64,000 nt of DNA. It comes from Dyadobacter sp. 3J3 (GTDB lineage: Bacteria > Bacteroidota > Bacteroidia > Cytophagales > Spirosomataceae). Below, piece after piece: positions 34,782 to 44,033 of this stretch. The stretch is taken from assembly GCF_009801115.1 (NCBI RefSeq), contig NZ_VTOL01000005.1, positions 232,300 to 296,299 of the forward strand. The letters run 5' to 3'. The notes under the pieces are model-generated. The model saw only the letters and a list, made by a program, of their open reading frames with translations. It was not told the origin of the DNA and ran no database searches. The position numbers and the translations under genes are program-made. Numbering within the stretch: position 1 is the stretch's first letter; each line of letters opens with the position of its first letter.

Positions 34782-35660
34782 TCAGAGAAGTTTTTTGAAG
34801 AAATCACGATGATATTCACGCGGGGATTTTCCGATTGTCTTTTTAAAAACCCGGTTAAAATTGGTAACATTATCAAAACCTGTTTTATAGGAGACATCGG
34901 AAAAACTGTCGAATTTGCCCGAAACTACAATTTTACAAGCTTCATTGATCCGTACTTCATTTAGGAAACTGATCAATGTTTTGCCGGTATGTTTTTTGAA
35001 ATAACGACAAAAAGCCTGTGGTGTAAGATTCGCGATGGAAGCGACTTCATTCAGGGTAATGTGGTTTTTATAGTTTCCTACAACGAACTGGAAAATCTGA
35101 TCCATCCTTATTCCTTCAACATCGGACATTATTTGTTCATTGTTGTTGGTTGATAGCGGTTTGATATTTTTTAAAGTAGAAAAAAGATGAAGCAATTCAA
35201 TGAAAGAAGCCACTCTCAAACTATCTGCTTTTTCCATTATTTCGGTCATTGTCTTTTTGACCAGATCATACGAAGTTTCCTGAATTTGCAGACCATTATG
35301 CATTCCCTCCACAAATTTCCGGATAGCGCCCATTTCCGGAAGCCGTAAGATATTTTGAAAAAGATGATCAGGATTAAAGAAAAATGAGATTTCATGTACG
35401 ATCTTGTTTTGTGAAGGATCGTAATAGGACTCGTCACTTTTAAAAACATGTGACTGATTTGCACCGATAATATACACATCACCAGGTTTGAAGCGCTGCA
35501 TATAATTCCCGGCAATGAGCATTCCTTCGCCTTCCTTAATCCAGGTTATCTGCACCTCCGGGTGTCTGTGAAGATGATTATAGAAATGTGGAATTACATT
35601 ATCCTGGACTACAATCGTAGTTTCTTTGGCAACGGGAATAGTGAATTGGACAACTTTCAT
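34782..35660 (-). CDS. AraC-family transcriptional regulator with N-terminal cupin
   Basis: 292 residues. The N-terminal cupin ligand domain (about 15-150) has 'HFYNHLHRHPEVQITWIKEG' and 'GDVYIIGANQSHVF'. The C-terminal double helix-turn-helix (about 190-290) has 'ITLNEVASIANLTPQAFCRY' and 'FSDVSYKTGFDNVTNFNRVF', ending 'GKSPREYHRDF'. It resembles the second AraC regulator of this window (46378-47238) in plan. Its target is not clear: the next gene upstream, the ThuA fusion, is on the same strand but has its own terminator in between. Three short direct repeats in front of it could serve autoregulation. Confidence 0.9.
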   Translation of the reverse strand: MKVVQFTIPVAKETTIVVQDNVIPHFYNHLHRHPEVQITWIKEGEGMLIAGNYMQRFKPGDVYIIGANQSHVFKSDESYYDPSQNKIVHEISFFFNPDHLFQNILRLPEMGAIRKFVEGMHNGLQIQETSYDLVKKTMTEIMEKADSLRVASFIELLHLFSTLKNIKPLSTNNNEQIMSDVEGIRMDQIFQFVVGNYKNHITLNEVASIANLTPQAFCRYFKKHTGKTLISFLNEVRINEACKIVVSGKFDSFSDVSYKTGFDNVTNFNRVFKKTIGKSPREYHRDFFKKLL

Positions 35661-35724
35661 ACTGGGTCAATTTCAACGGTACATTTCGGTAATTAAATAT
35701 GCAAAAATTATCTATTTATTGATT

Positions 35725-35774
35725 GGGTTAATCTTGTTTAGGTTAATATTGGTATATTATTGCTTAATATTGAA
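35725..35774 (-). promoter_or_regulatory. Three GGTTAATATTG-like direct repeats upstream of the AraC gene
   Basis: GGTTAATCTTG (from 35726), GGTTAATATTG (from 35741) and GCTTAATATTG (from 35762) stand in direct orientation in the 115-bp region between the terminator of the ThuA fusion and the AraC start. Direct repeats of this kind are typical AraC-family binding sites; the region is A+T-rich, so chance is possible. Confidence 0.3.
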
Positions 35775-35814
35775 CAAAAAAATAGCCATCACTTTTCGGT
35801 GATGGCTATTTTTT
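35775..35814 (-). terminator. Rho-independent terminator after the ThuA/cupredoxin fusion gene
   Basis: AAAAAATAGCCATCAC and GTGATGGCTATTTTTT pair perfectly around a 6-base loop, with A- and T-runs on either side, so it could work in both directions. It lies 13 bases beyond the stop of the minus-strand fusion gene. Confidence 0.88.
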
Positions 35815-35826
35815 ATATTTAAAACT

Positions 35827-38800
35827 TTATTCCTTTACAACTTTCATAACACCCGTCATTAATCTCCAATGTCCCGGGAAAGTACAAACGTATGGATAGT
35901 CGCCCAGATCTTTCGGAACAACAAATCGCAGACGATAGGTTTGTTCAGGATTTACAAGCGGAGTTGAAGCGATAATTTGCGGAATATTCGGTACGTAATT
36001 TTTCTCTGCACCGTCTTTTGCCGTGATCATTTTATCAGCTGCGGCCCCAATAATTTCCTTTGTTTTCGGTTTTCCGATCACCATGTTATGCTGCATCGCA
36101 TCCGGATTTTCAAAAACAATTTCAACCGTTTTTCCGGCAATTGCAGTGAATTCAGTAACGCTGAATTTCATTTCTTCACGAATCGCTTTAATACGAACGA
36201 TCTGAACATTAGGATCCGACGTCACTTCATCTTTTATTCCGTAAGATTCCATCAGAACAGTAAGTTTTGCGCTCATGTCATCCTGCGTATTGGCTTTTAT
36301 AGTCGCAAGTAAAGTACGATCAGCAGCGGTTGCAGTTTCCTTACGTTTTGGATTCCATGCACCAAGCACACCTTTCATGACAGCACTTCTTCCTTGTGGA
36401 TCAAGATATTGTGCAGTATTGATCAGATCAATAACCTCACCGCCGGTTGCATAAGAAGTATATCCACGTGCAGCGCGTTCCAACGAAAAGTCAGAAAGGC
36501 GGTCCAGACGTTTAACTTCGAAACTTTTAGTCAATGTATTATTTTTATTTTCGTCTTTTTCAGGAACAACATTGTCAACGTCAACGGTCGCTGTTACATT
36601 AACTTTTCCAGCTTCATCAGAAGAAAATCCAAAAGTGCTTCTCCATGGGCCGTTATTACCTTCGGTAAGTTTAATAGTTTCGCCAGGAGCGATACCATTA
36701 ACCAGCTGGCGGCTAACATAATTTGTATTTAACGAACGGCTTCTGATACCAACATTGACAATCGGAACCAGATCTTTCGGTACGGCAACGCTGCCCTGAT
36801 TGGTAATTTCAATCGTCACTTTGGCGTATTCACGAACATATGGAGTCGCTGGTTCAATCGTAATATTGGTAATCGCCAGTTCCGCAGAACCCTGAACGGT
36901 AACCTTATTGGCTTCATTTCCTTCATGGTTCATTTTGGAATGATCCATAGCCATTTTGTTTTCACCAATGGTGGAAGGCTTTTGTAGTTTGGCCTTTTTA
37001 ACACGTTCAGCTAAATAATCTTTCCGAAGTTTTCCATCATGGGAGTTTAAAATCGCAGCAAAAGCATCCGGCATCCAGCGATCATCAACTTGTGCATACG
37101 TGTCAAGAAGTCCTAAAACGGCACTTTCAATTTCAGGCGTCAATGGAATTTCACTAAAAGCTAAAAGACTGTTTAGTACCACCAATTGCTCTTTATCGTG
37201 CAAAGCATCAACAGAAAGTAATGTTTTTCCTGTTGTAGCCGTGCGTGGCAAAAACTGAACCGCTGTTTTACGAACAGCATTGCTTGGATGATTCAATGCG
37301 GCAGTCACAGCAGCTAAAACTGCCGGATCTTCAATGGCATTTAATCCTTGCAAAGTCCATAGAGCATGAATAGCAGCAGTATTTAATCCAACTTCGTCAA
37401 CGGATTTATCATTAACCAAAGCAATCAATTGAGGAACAACATCTTTTTGTCCACGTTCAACCAGCAATCTTTGTGCATGGCGTCTCCATAACATATTGTT
37501 GTTTTTCAAAGTAGCAACCAATTCTTCCGGGCGACTTTTGCTCAAAGAAATCGGTGTATAAGCCGGTGCTTTTTTATATGCTACACGATACAAACGACCA
37601 TGTGTGAAATCGCGCAAGCCAGTCTCATAAGCATTCCCTGCACCATTTTCAGATCCTTTTGGTGTTGGGTTATGCTGAATAATGTAGCTGTACCAGTCAG
37701 CAATCCACACAGCTCCATCCGGCCCAACTTCGGCGAAAACCGGAGCAACCCATTCATCAGCACCTGCAAGGAGGTTAAAGCCAAGATTATCTTCATAATC
37801 CGTTCCCTTTTTTACCATCATATTCTGGTGAAGAATATGTCCGGTCGGCTCAGAAACGAAAGCTACATTGTTCCAGTATTTTTTTGGAAATGCACGAGCA
37901 GTATAAAAATTTTGTCCTGCTGCGGCTGTAAATCCACCAAAAACATCCACCTGACGTACTTTTGGGGTAATCGGCTGCATGTCTTTATGCGTATCTGTAC
38001 TGCGACTTCCGTTATCAACTTTGCTTGCTCCAAAATAACGGTTTGGAATAGCGCTGTACCAGCCGTGCGAGTTATTTGCAGTAGATCCAAATAGATCCCC
38101 AGCTTCGTTGAAACCTAAACCCCAGGTATTGTTGGAAGTTTTTGCAACGATTTCCATATCGGAACCATCCGGTTTGAAACGGAAAAGTGCCTGCCCGAAA
38201 TCCAGAGAATCAGCTTTGCCAAATTTTCCTTTGTATCCCGAATATCCAACGGAACCATAAACCCAGTTGTCAAAACCATAATGCAAATTAGATGGGCCCG
38301 CATGTGTATCACCAGTACCAAAACCGCTGAAAAGAATTTTCTTCACATCCGCTTTGTCATCACCGTTAGTATCCTGCAAAAACAACATATGCGGAGCCTG
38401 AGAAACGATCAGACCGCCGTTTGCGAAAACAAGTCCGGTAGGGATACTCAAATCGTCGGCAAATTTTGTGAATTTATCCGCTTTGCCATCTTTGTCCGTA
38501 TCCTCACAAATCAGGATATAATCGCTCCCGCCTGTGTTTTTACGTTCGTTTGGATAATCTTTTGTGATCAGTACAAACAATCTTCCCCGCTCATCCCACG
38601 TCATCGCAATCGGGTGCATTACGTCAGGTTCGTGTGCAAAAACATCCAGCGTAAAGTCTACCGGAATCTGGATATGCTTAACTGATTCTTCCGGAGAAAG
38701 CGGTAATTGCTGTAATTGAGGGCCAGGGCGCTGTTCGTAGTTAGGAAGTTTTGCTTCACGGTATTCGAACGGTTTTGGAGCCAAAGCGACGAAGGCCTTT

Positions 38801-39555
38801 TTTGCATCGTCATTGACAGCCCAAAGAATTCCTTTTTCTAACAAATCCTGAAATCCGGGAGTAGCCCAGGTACGCTCGTCGTGTCCGTAAGCCGTGTAAA
38901 ATACCCGTCCTTTTCCATGCGTACGAACCCAGGTATAAGGTTCTTTTTCAACGCCTGGTTTGTCTTTCGCCTGATCTTTCTGGATAATGCGTTCGGTAAG
39001 GATTACATTGTCAGGCTGTAATAATTTGTGCAAATAGGTTTCATCAACCGTTTTGAATGGTTTTACACCGGCGATTGCAGGATGATCAGGTTTTGTCCAA
39101 ACAGGCTGAATTGTATCCCAGGTATGTCTCCAGAATTGTCCGCCGATCAGCTTGACCACTTCCGGATTGTTACGGAAACAGTAAGAAGCACAGTGAACCG
39201 GAATAAAACCTTTTCCGCTCGCAACATAATCCAGTAACGCTTTTGCTTGCTGGGGAGCGATAGAATCCCAGTTTGCATAAAGCATTAATGCATCGTATTT
39301 ATTTAAAGTCTCCGGATTAAGATCATTTAAGTCGTCCGTGTAAGTGAAGTTAATTCCCTTTGGCCCCAATGCAGCCATAATCTGTGGAACGCGTTCGGAA
39401 GATTTGTGATGACCAATGGTGTCACCCAGAAATAATACCTCAATCCTTCGGCCTTTGGCTTCTGTTTTACTCACAGCCGCGGTCTGCGAGGATTGATGGA
39501 CGGCACATCCCAAAAGGAAAATGCCTAGTAAAAAGGATAAGGCTCTGGTTTTCAT
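35827..39555 (-). CDS. Lipoprotein fusion: ThuA, PVC-type glucose/sorbosone dehydrogenase-like, HEAT, CARDB and cupredoxin domains
   Basis: 1242 residues. The lipoprotein signal ends 'LLGCAVH' (Cys17). In order: a ThuA-like glutamine-amidotransferase-fold domain (about 35-255; 'RIEVLFLGDTIGHHKSSERV', 'IPVHCASYCF'), a membrane-bound dehydrogenase-type beta-propeller (about 290-650; 'HPIAMTWDERGRLFVL', 'DTHAGPSNLHYG'), HEAT-like repeats (about 660-860), a CARDB adhesion-like domain (about 890-1010) and a C-terminal cupredoxin (about 1120-1242). The cupredoxin has plausible copper ligands: His in 'AMQHNMVIG', then Cys, His and Met in 'YVCTFPGHWRLMTG'. Relatives often end in a c-type heme domain (CxxCH), which is absent here. 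Probably an outer-membrane or periplasmic sugar-oxidising protein; substrate unknown. Confidence 0.88.
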   Translation of the reverse strand: MKTRALSFLLGIFLLGCAVHQSSQTAAVSKTEAKGRRIEVLFLGDTIGHHKSSERVPQIMAALGPKGINFTYTDDLNDLNPETLNKYDALMLYANWDSIAPQQAKALLDYVASGKGFIPVHCASYCFRNNPEVVKLIGGQFWRHTWDTIQPVWTKPDHPAIAGVKPFKTVDETYLHKLLQPDNVILTERIIQKDQAKDKPGVEKEPYTWVRTHGKGRVFYTAYGHDERTWATPGFQDLLEKGILWAVNDDAKKAFVALAPKPFEYREAKLPNYEQRPGPQLQQLPLSPEESVKHIQIPVDFTLDVFAHEPDVMHPIAMTWDERGRLFVLITKDYPNERKNTGGSDYILICEDTDKDGKADKFTKFADDLSIPTGLVFANGGLIVSQAPHMLFLQDTNGDDKADVKKILFSGFGTGDTHAGPSNLHYGFDNWVYGSVGYSGYKGKFGKADSLDFGQALFRFKPDGSDMEIVAKTSNNTWGLGFNEAGDLFGSTANNSHGWYSAIPNRYFGASKVDNGSRSTDTHKDMQPITPKVRQVDVFGGFTAAAGQNFYTARAFPKKYWNNVAFVSEPTGHILHQNMMVKKGTDYEDNLGFNLLAGADEWVAPVFAEVGPDGAVWIADWYSYIIQHNPTPKGSENGAGNAYETGLRDFTHGRLYRVAYKKAPAYTPISLSKSRPEELVATLKNNNMLWRRHAQRLLVERGQKDVVPQLIALVNDKSVDEVGLNTAAIHALWTLQGLNAIEDPAVLAAVTAALNHPSNAVRKTAVQFLPRTATTGKTLLSVDALHDKEQLVVLNSLLAFSEIPLTPEIESAVLGLLDTYAQVDDRWMPDAFAAILNSHDGKLRKDYLAERVKKAKLQKPSTIGENKMAMDHSKMNHEGNEANKVTVQGSAELAITNITIEPATPYVREYAKVTIEITNQGSVAVPKDLVPIVNVGIRSRSLNTNYVSRQLVNGIAPGETIKLTEGNNGPWRSTFGFSSDEAGKVNVTATVDVDNVVPEKDENKNNTLTKSFEVKRLDRLSDFSLERAARGYTSYATGGEVIDLINTAQYLDPQGRSAVMKGVLGAWNPKRKETATAADRTLLATIKANTQDDMSAKLTVLMESYGIKDEVTSDPNVQIVRIKAIREEMKFSVTEFTAIAGKTVEIVFENPDAMQHNMVIGKPKTKEIIGAAADKMITAKDGAEKNYVPNIPQIIASTPLVNPEQTYRLRFVVPKDLGDYPYVCTFPGHWRLMTGVMKVVKE

Positions 39556-39698
39556 TTAATTGTTTAAATATGTTTTTGTATGCTGGTAAATGTTATAAGT
39601 GCTATACATCTTCTTTCTGTGATGCAGAGCATCATAATATTTTATAATACTCTATTTGTAAAGCTAATGTGGAATTCCATTAATCTCAACCAAACAAC

Positions 39699-40823
39699 TT
39701 ACGCATTCTTAAAATCAGGCAATTGAATCAACGCGCCACCTTGCAAAGCGGATTCATGTGCCAAAATCCCAACACTTGTCCAATTGGCTGATTGCCATGC
39801 ATTTGGGAATGGATCACGATCTTCTATCAATGCGGAAATAAATTCGTTTGCCAAATGTGGATGTGAACCGCCGTGCCCACCGCCCTGAACGAACGAAAGG
39901 TGTGAATTATCATCCGCGTCATACACGCCATGGCCTGTAAATTGTTGAATTTCGGCAGGCAGCAAATGTGCATAATCCGGTGTTTTTACATGCTCCGCAA
40001 TTTCATGTTCCGGTTTTTTTGCTGTATGAATCACCGGATCTTCACCTTCAATTAATGGCCATTCAAATGATTTTTTACTTCCGTATACTTCAAAACTTTC
40101 GCGATACTGGCGTGCCACATCAAAAAGAGAACGGTACACATATGCCGACAAATCACTGTCTTTAAATTTGATATGCGCCGATTCCACAGCAAAAGGAGAG
40201 TTGTGGATTTTGGCCAGATCCTCACTGATTGTTCCAGAACCGAAGCAGGAAACATATTCAGCTTCCAATTTTAACAAACCTGCAACAGGCCCAACGCAAT
40301 GCGTTGCATAATGCATCGGAGGCAAACCAGGCCAATAGTCGGGCCATCCTTCCATATCCTGTTGGTGACTGGCTTTCAAAAATTGTATTTTCCCCAGTTC
40401 TCCTTTTTCGTATAATTCTTTCACAAACAGAAACTCACGTGCATAAACCACGGTTTCCATCATCATATATTTTTTTCCGGTTTCCTTACAAACTTTCACA
40501 ATTTCCATGCAATCTTCAACACTGGTTGCCATAGGAACCGTACAAGCCACATGTTTTCCAGCACGCAATGCTTTTAACGTTTGTTCAGCATGGTTTGGAA
40601 TAGGAGAATTAATATGAACGGCATCAACTTTTGGGTCATTCAAAAGGTCTTCATAACTTGTGTATCGCACATCAATACCATATTGGTCGCCAACGGCATT
40701 TAATTTCGATTCTGTACGCTGACAAATTGCGTACATATTAGCGTTGGGATGACGCTGATAAATAGGAATAAATTCGGCTCCAAAGCCGAGACCAACAATA
40801 GCAATGTTAATTTTTTGTGACAT
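39699..40823 (-). CDS. Gfo/Idh/MocA-family oxidoreductase with altered EKP motif
   Basis: 374 residues from the ATG at 40823; the frame extends upstream to 40958, but that part is not conserved-looking and the Rossmann motif 'INIAIVGLGFGAEFIP' begins five residues after this ATG. The usual catalytic 'EKP' reads 'HVACTVPMATSVEDC' (about residues 95-105), so the lysine is missing. The C-terminal domain has 'PPMHYATHCVGPVAGLL' with a possible catalytic His. A loop rich in His and Gly ('SFVQGGGHGGSHPHL') is unusual. This subfamily may therefore not perform the standard dehydrogenation. Its upstream region shares a 78-bp module with the sugar-epimerase gene 5 kb away, so the two are probably co-regulated. 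Confidence 0.88.
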   Translation of the reverse strand: MSQKINIAIVGLGFGAEFIPIYQRHPNANMYAICQRTESKLNAVGDQYGIDVRYTSYEDLLNDPKVDAVHINSPIPNHAEQTLKALRAGKHVACTVPMATSVEDCMEIVKVCKETGKKYMMMETVVYAREFLFVKELYEKGELGKIQFLKASHQQDMEGWPDYWPGLPPMHYATHCVGPVAGLLKLEAEYVSCFGSGTISEDLAKIHNSPFAVESAHIKFKDSDLSAYVYRSLFDVARQYRESFEVYGSKKSFEWPLIEGEDPVIHTAKKPEHEIAEHVKTPDYAHLLPAEIQQFTGHGVYDADDNSHLSFVQGGGHGGSHPHLANEFISALIEDRDPFPNAWQSANWTSVGILAHESALQGGALIQLPDFKNA

Positions 40824-40956
40824 ATAAAAGTAAAGGATTAGAGATTCGGTTTGGCTTGTTTGAAATTCAGATCCGGAATTTGAAACAGCAGATTTCAGGA
40901 TATTTTCAATTTTAATAAGAATGAGTAATCGGATAGACCATAACTCGTTTATTGAC

Positions 40957-41034
40957 AATACAATTTTACAGCAAAATAATGCTAAAAACTTTCTTTCTTT
41001 TGATTAGTAATGATCGTATTTTGACTTTTTTTTA
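40957..41034 (-). promoter_or_regulatory. Conserved upstream module, copy 1 (Gfo/Idh/MocA gene)
   Basis: Aligned with 46256-46333, it shares AATACAATTTTACA at one end and TTTGATTAGTA followed by GTATTTTGACTTTT at the other, with the same spacing to within one or two bases. On the minus strand a TATTTTG near 40970-40980 could be a promoter -7 element. It lies 134 bases before the chosen start of the oxidoreductase gene. Confidence 0.65.
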
Positions 41035-41120
41035 AGTTTTAAATCTATTTAAAGCAAAATATGGCTATAAGGTGAAATTGACTAAATGAATATTTCAATC
41101 TTAATTATAAGTAATAAAAT

Positions 41121-41702
41121 ATGATTAGATCTGCTACACCGGCTGATGCGACGGCCGTAGCTCCGCTGATGATATTGGCGATGGGACATATTGCAGGGAT
41201 TTTCGCAAAATCCGAAAATTATAAGGATGCCATTCCATTTTTTGAGATGTTTTTCAGGATGGAAGATAATCAATATAGTTACGCGAACACGTTGGTTTAC
41301 GAGAATGAAAATGGCATAGCAGGTTCTGTAACTGGTTATGATGGGAAACGTCTTCATGAATTACGACAGCCCATACTAGATGAGTTAAGGAAATCAGATC
41401 CTGATTTTACCCCGAATGACGAAACGGAAGCTGGCGAATATTATCTGGATTGTGTCAATGTTGATGAAAACCAGCAGGGAAAAGGGATTGGGAAAATATT
41501 GATCAATGCTTTTTGCGATCTTGGTTTTAGTCTGGGTTATAAGCGGATCGGATTAATTGTTGATCTGGATAATCCGGCAGCAAAAAAATTGTATAAAAAT
41601 CTGGGTTTTTATGAAGCCGGAAAAAGAAAATTTATGGGACATGACTATTTTCATATGGTAAAAGATTATGATAAAATAATGGGAAATGATTTCGCTAAAT
41701 AG
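41121..41702 (+). CDS. GNAT-family N-acetyltransferase
   Basis: 193 residues. The acetyl-CoA binding motif A is 'VNVDENQQGKGIGKILINA' (about 116-135), followed by motif B 'LIVDLDNPAAKKLYKNLGFY' (about 150-170), the common ending of GNAT enzymes. The N-terminus 'MIRSATPADATAVAPLMILA' is also typical. It transfers an acetyl group from acetyl-CoA to a primary amine; the substrate is unknown. An insert of about 40 residues ('GYDGKRLHELRQPILDELRK') between beta2 and motif A makes it longer than average. It is divergent from the Gfo/Idh/MocA gene and 80 bases before the membrane acyltransferase gene. Confidence 0.88.
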   Translation: MIRSATPADATAVAPLMILAMGHIAGIFAKSENYKDAIPFFEMFFRMEDNQYSYANTLVYENENGIAGSVTGYDGKRLHELRQPILDELRKSDPDFTPNDETEAGEYYLDCVNVDENQQGKGIGKILINAFCDLGFSLGYKRIGLIVDLDNPAAKKLYKNLGFYEAGKRKFMGHDYFHMVKDYDKIMGNDFAK

Positions 41703-41782
41703 ATTTAGCGTGATTCTTCCTTCGTAATTTGAAAAAACATTAACTTGTGCTCTCCTAACCTTTACAAAAGAATCATTTCTTG

Positions 41783-43054
41783 ATGAAAACCCGTCTTATT
41801 TCTCTGGACGTCCTGCGCGGACTGACCATTATTCTCATGACGATCGTCAACAATCCGGGCGATTGGGGACATGTTTATTCACCGCTTTTACATACAGAAT
41901 GGCATGGCTGCACACCAACAGATTTGGTGTTTCCTACCTTCCTTTTTATTGTAGGTGTCTCTGTCGTTTTAGCAACGCCGCAAAAAATCCTTAATGCAAA
42001 TTCTTTTCAAAAAATAATAACCCGGACGCTTCGGATTTTCTGTCTGGGGCTGTTTTTAAGTTTTTTTTCGAAAATTCATGGGTTTGGACTGGAAGGTTTG
42101 CCGCTCTTGGGGTTTCGATTGATTTGGACAGCAATAATCGTTTTAGCTCTTTTCAATGATTATGATAAAAAGCTGCAATTTTACGTAGCGCTTGCTGTTT
42201 TTCTAACCATGCTAATTTTGGCCTTTGGTGGATTTAAGGACTATGAAACCGTCAGGATTCCAGGTGTTTTACAGCGGATCGCTATTGTTTATTTTATCGT
42301 TTCAATATTATATCTTAAAACAAACTGGAAAACGCAAGCTTTTTTTGGGGTTATAGTTTTGCTGACTTACTGGGCTTTAATGACATTAATTCCTGTGCCG
42401 GGCGTTGGAGAACCGAACTTTGAAAAAGGTACAAACCTGGGAGCCTGGCTGGATAATTATCTGCTTCCGGGCCATTTATGGGTTACTTCCAAAACCTGGG
42501 ATCCTGAAGGAATTCTGAGCACGCTTCCAGCAATTGGAACAGGCATTGCCGGATTGTTGGTTGGGACTTTGCTTACAAATTCTTTTTCAAAAGACAAAAA
42601 GGCTCTGCATTTGTTGATAGGAGCTATTTTCGCTATTATTATTGGTTTGATCTGGAATGTTGTATTTCCGATTAATAAAGCACTTTGGACAAGTTCCTAC
42701 GTCTTGTATGCCGCAGGAATTGCTTCACTTTGCCTCGTTATTTTGTACTACATTATTGACGTTTTAGGTATCTCGGGCTGGACGAAATTTTTCGTGATTT
42801 TTGGTGTCAATCCGATGGTTGTGTTTTTCTTTTCGGGGATTATTCCAAGGGTTTTGAGTGGAATAAAAGTGGCGTATCCAAATGATCCGGCGCACGAGCC
42901 GATTGGCTTGCAGGCTTACTTTTATGAATTTCAATTGTCACCGCTTTTTTCAGATCCGATCAATGCTTCACTGGCATATGCGCTAACTTATCTTGCGTTG
43001 TGGTTTGTGATTTTGTATATTCTGTACCGGAATAAGCTGGTGTTTAAGGTGTAG
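41783..43054 (+). CDS. DUF5009/NagX-type membrane acyltransferase (heparan-glucosaminide N-acetyltransferase-like)
   Basis: About 423 residues with roughly 10-11 membrane helices. It opens 'RLISLDVLRGLTIILMTIVN' and continues 'TEWHGCTPTDLVFPTFLFIVGVS', the signature of the bacterial family related to lysosomal heparan-alpha-glucosaminide N-acetyltransferase. The conserved histidine of 'EWHG' is the likely acyl carrier in the eukaryotic homologue. It would transfer acetyl groups across the inner membrane to an amino sugar. I chose the ATG at 41783; a TTG directly before it extends the frame by one codon. It ends at a shared terminator with the convergent pirin gene. Confidence 0.88.
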   Translation: MKTRLISLDVLRGLTIILMTIVNNPGDWGHVYSPLLHTEWHGCTPTDLVFPTFLFIVGVSVVLATPQKILNANSFQKIITRTLRIFCLGLFLSFFSKIHGFGLEGLPLLGFRLIWTAIIVLALFNDYDKKLQFYVALAVFLTMLILAFGGFKDYETVRIPGVLQRIAIVYFIVSILYLKTNWKTQAFFGVIVLLTYWALMTLIPVPGVGEPNFEKGTNLGAWLDNYLLPGHLWVTSKTWDPEGILSTLPAIGTGIAGLLVGTLLTNSFSKDKKALHLLIGAIFAIIIGLIWNVVFPINKALWTSSYVLYAAGIASLCLVILYYIIDVLGISGWTKFFVIFGVNPMVVFFFSGIIPRVLSGIKVAYPNDPAHEPIGLQAYFYEFQLSPLFSDPINASLAYALTYLALWFVILYILYRNKLVFKV

Positions 43055-43089
43055 TAAGGTGCAGACTTTTTGTTTAAATTGTTAGTCTT

Positions 43090-43132
43090 AAAGAGAAACC
43101 GGCTTCGATCATTTTCGGAGCCGGTTTCTTTT
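43090..43132. terminator. Bidirectional terminator between acyltransferase and pirin genes
   Basis: GAAACCGGCT and AGCCGGTTTC arms (about 43094-43127) with flanking A- and T-runs serve both convergent genes. Confidence 0.85.
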
Positions 43133-43992
43133 TAATGTTTCCACTTTCCAAATTTTCCTTCCTGATAATCAGCATAAGCTTCCTGGATTTCCAATCGGGT
43201 ATTCATCACAAACGGCCCCTGTGCTACAACCGGTTCATTGTTTGGCAATGCATGACCGATTAATAGCAGACTTTTTTCCGTTGCTTCCAGTTGAATTGTT
43301 CCTTCTTTCTCATCAAATTCGACCAGATTCAGTTTGTCGATTTTTTCGTTATTAACAATTAACTCGCCACTGATAAGATAAAACAATACGGTTCTTCCTT
43401 CCGGAATTGCAATAGAATATTTTCCTTGTTTTTCAAAATAAATTGTAGCGAGATGAATATCTGCTAACGATTGAATTGCGGCTTTTTCTCCTTCCCAATT
43501 TCCGGAAACGGCGTCGATTATTACTTTTCCTTCATCCAGAATTAAATGTGGAATTTCATCTTTTTGAAGACCAATATAGGCAGGATCAACATTTTTAAAT
43601 TTGGCAGGAAGATTAACCCAAAGTTGAAGAATTTCAACATTGCCGCCATTTTTCAGGAATTCTTTTGACGAGTTTTCCGAATGGATAATTCCTTTTCCGG
43701 CCGTCATCCATTGAATTCCGCCGGCTTCAATTTTGCTGTTGTAACCCGTGCTGTCGGTGTGGACAATATCGCCGTCAATGATAAAAGTTACCGTTTCAAA
43801 ACCTTTATGCGGATGTGGGCCAAAAGGCAAGCCGCGATTGTTGGCTGGATAAACCTGTGGTCCATGGTGGTTCAGGAAAAGGAATGGTTCGAGTGCATCG
43901 ATCGCTACTTCCTGCGAAGGCATCACGCGATAGGTGTCCAAACCACCCATATCCGTATAACCGGCTTTATATTTTGCTGTGATCTTTTTCAT
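43132..43992 (-). CDS. Pirin-family bicupin protein
   Basis: 286 residues, the usual length. The N-terminal cupin has the metal-binding residues His60 and His62 in 'FGPHPHKGFETVTF' and His104 and Glu106 in 'TAGKGIIHSE'. The C-terminal pirin cupin follows ('GRTVLFYLISGELIVN'). Bacterial pirins bind Fe or other metals, and some act as quercetinases or as regulators of metabolic enzymes; the actual role here is unknown. It is a single gene, with a shared terminator at its 3' end. Upstream, 49 bases away, the tandem-repeat array begins. Confidence 0.93.
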   Translation of the reverse strand: MKKITAKYKAGYTDMGGLDTYRVMPSQEVAIDALEPFLFLNHHGPQVYPANNRGLPFGPHPHKGFETVTFIIDGDIVHTDSTGYNSKIEAGGIQWMTAGKGIIHSENSSKEFLKNGGNVEILQLWVNLPAKFKNVDPAYIGLQKDEIPHLILDEGKVIIDAVSGNWEGEKAAIQSLADIHLATIYFEKQGKYSIAIPEGRTVLFYLISGELIVNNEKIDKLNLVEFDEKEGTIQLEATEKSLLLIGHALPNNEPVVAQGPFVMNTRLEIQEAYADYQEGKFGKWKH

Positions 43993-44033
43993 CTGTTATT
44001 CTTCTGAAATGTATTTTACTAATGCGTTTTCCG

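Noticed and set aside
37600..38094. 164-codon plus-strand frame inside the ThuA fusion gene
   Set aside because: It lies opposite the dehydrogenase propeller, is rich in Cys and has no recognisable motif; it is a shadow frame.
40824..40958. N-terminal extension of the Gfo/Idh/MocA protein
   Set aside because: The 45 added residues would precede the Rossmann motif without any family resemblance; the ATG at 40823 gives the usual N-terminus.
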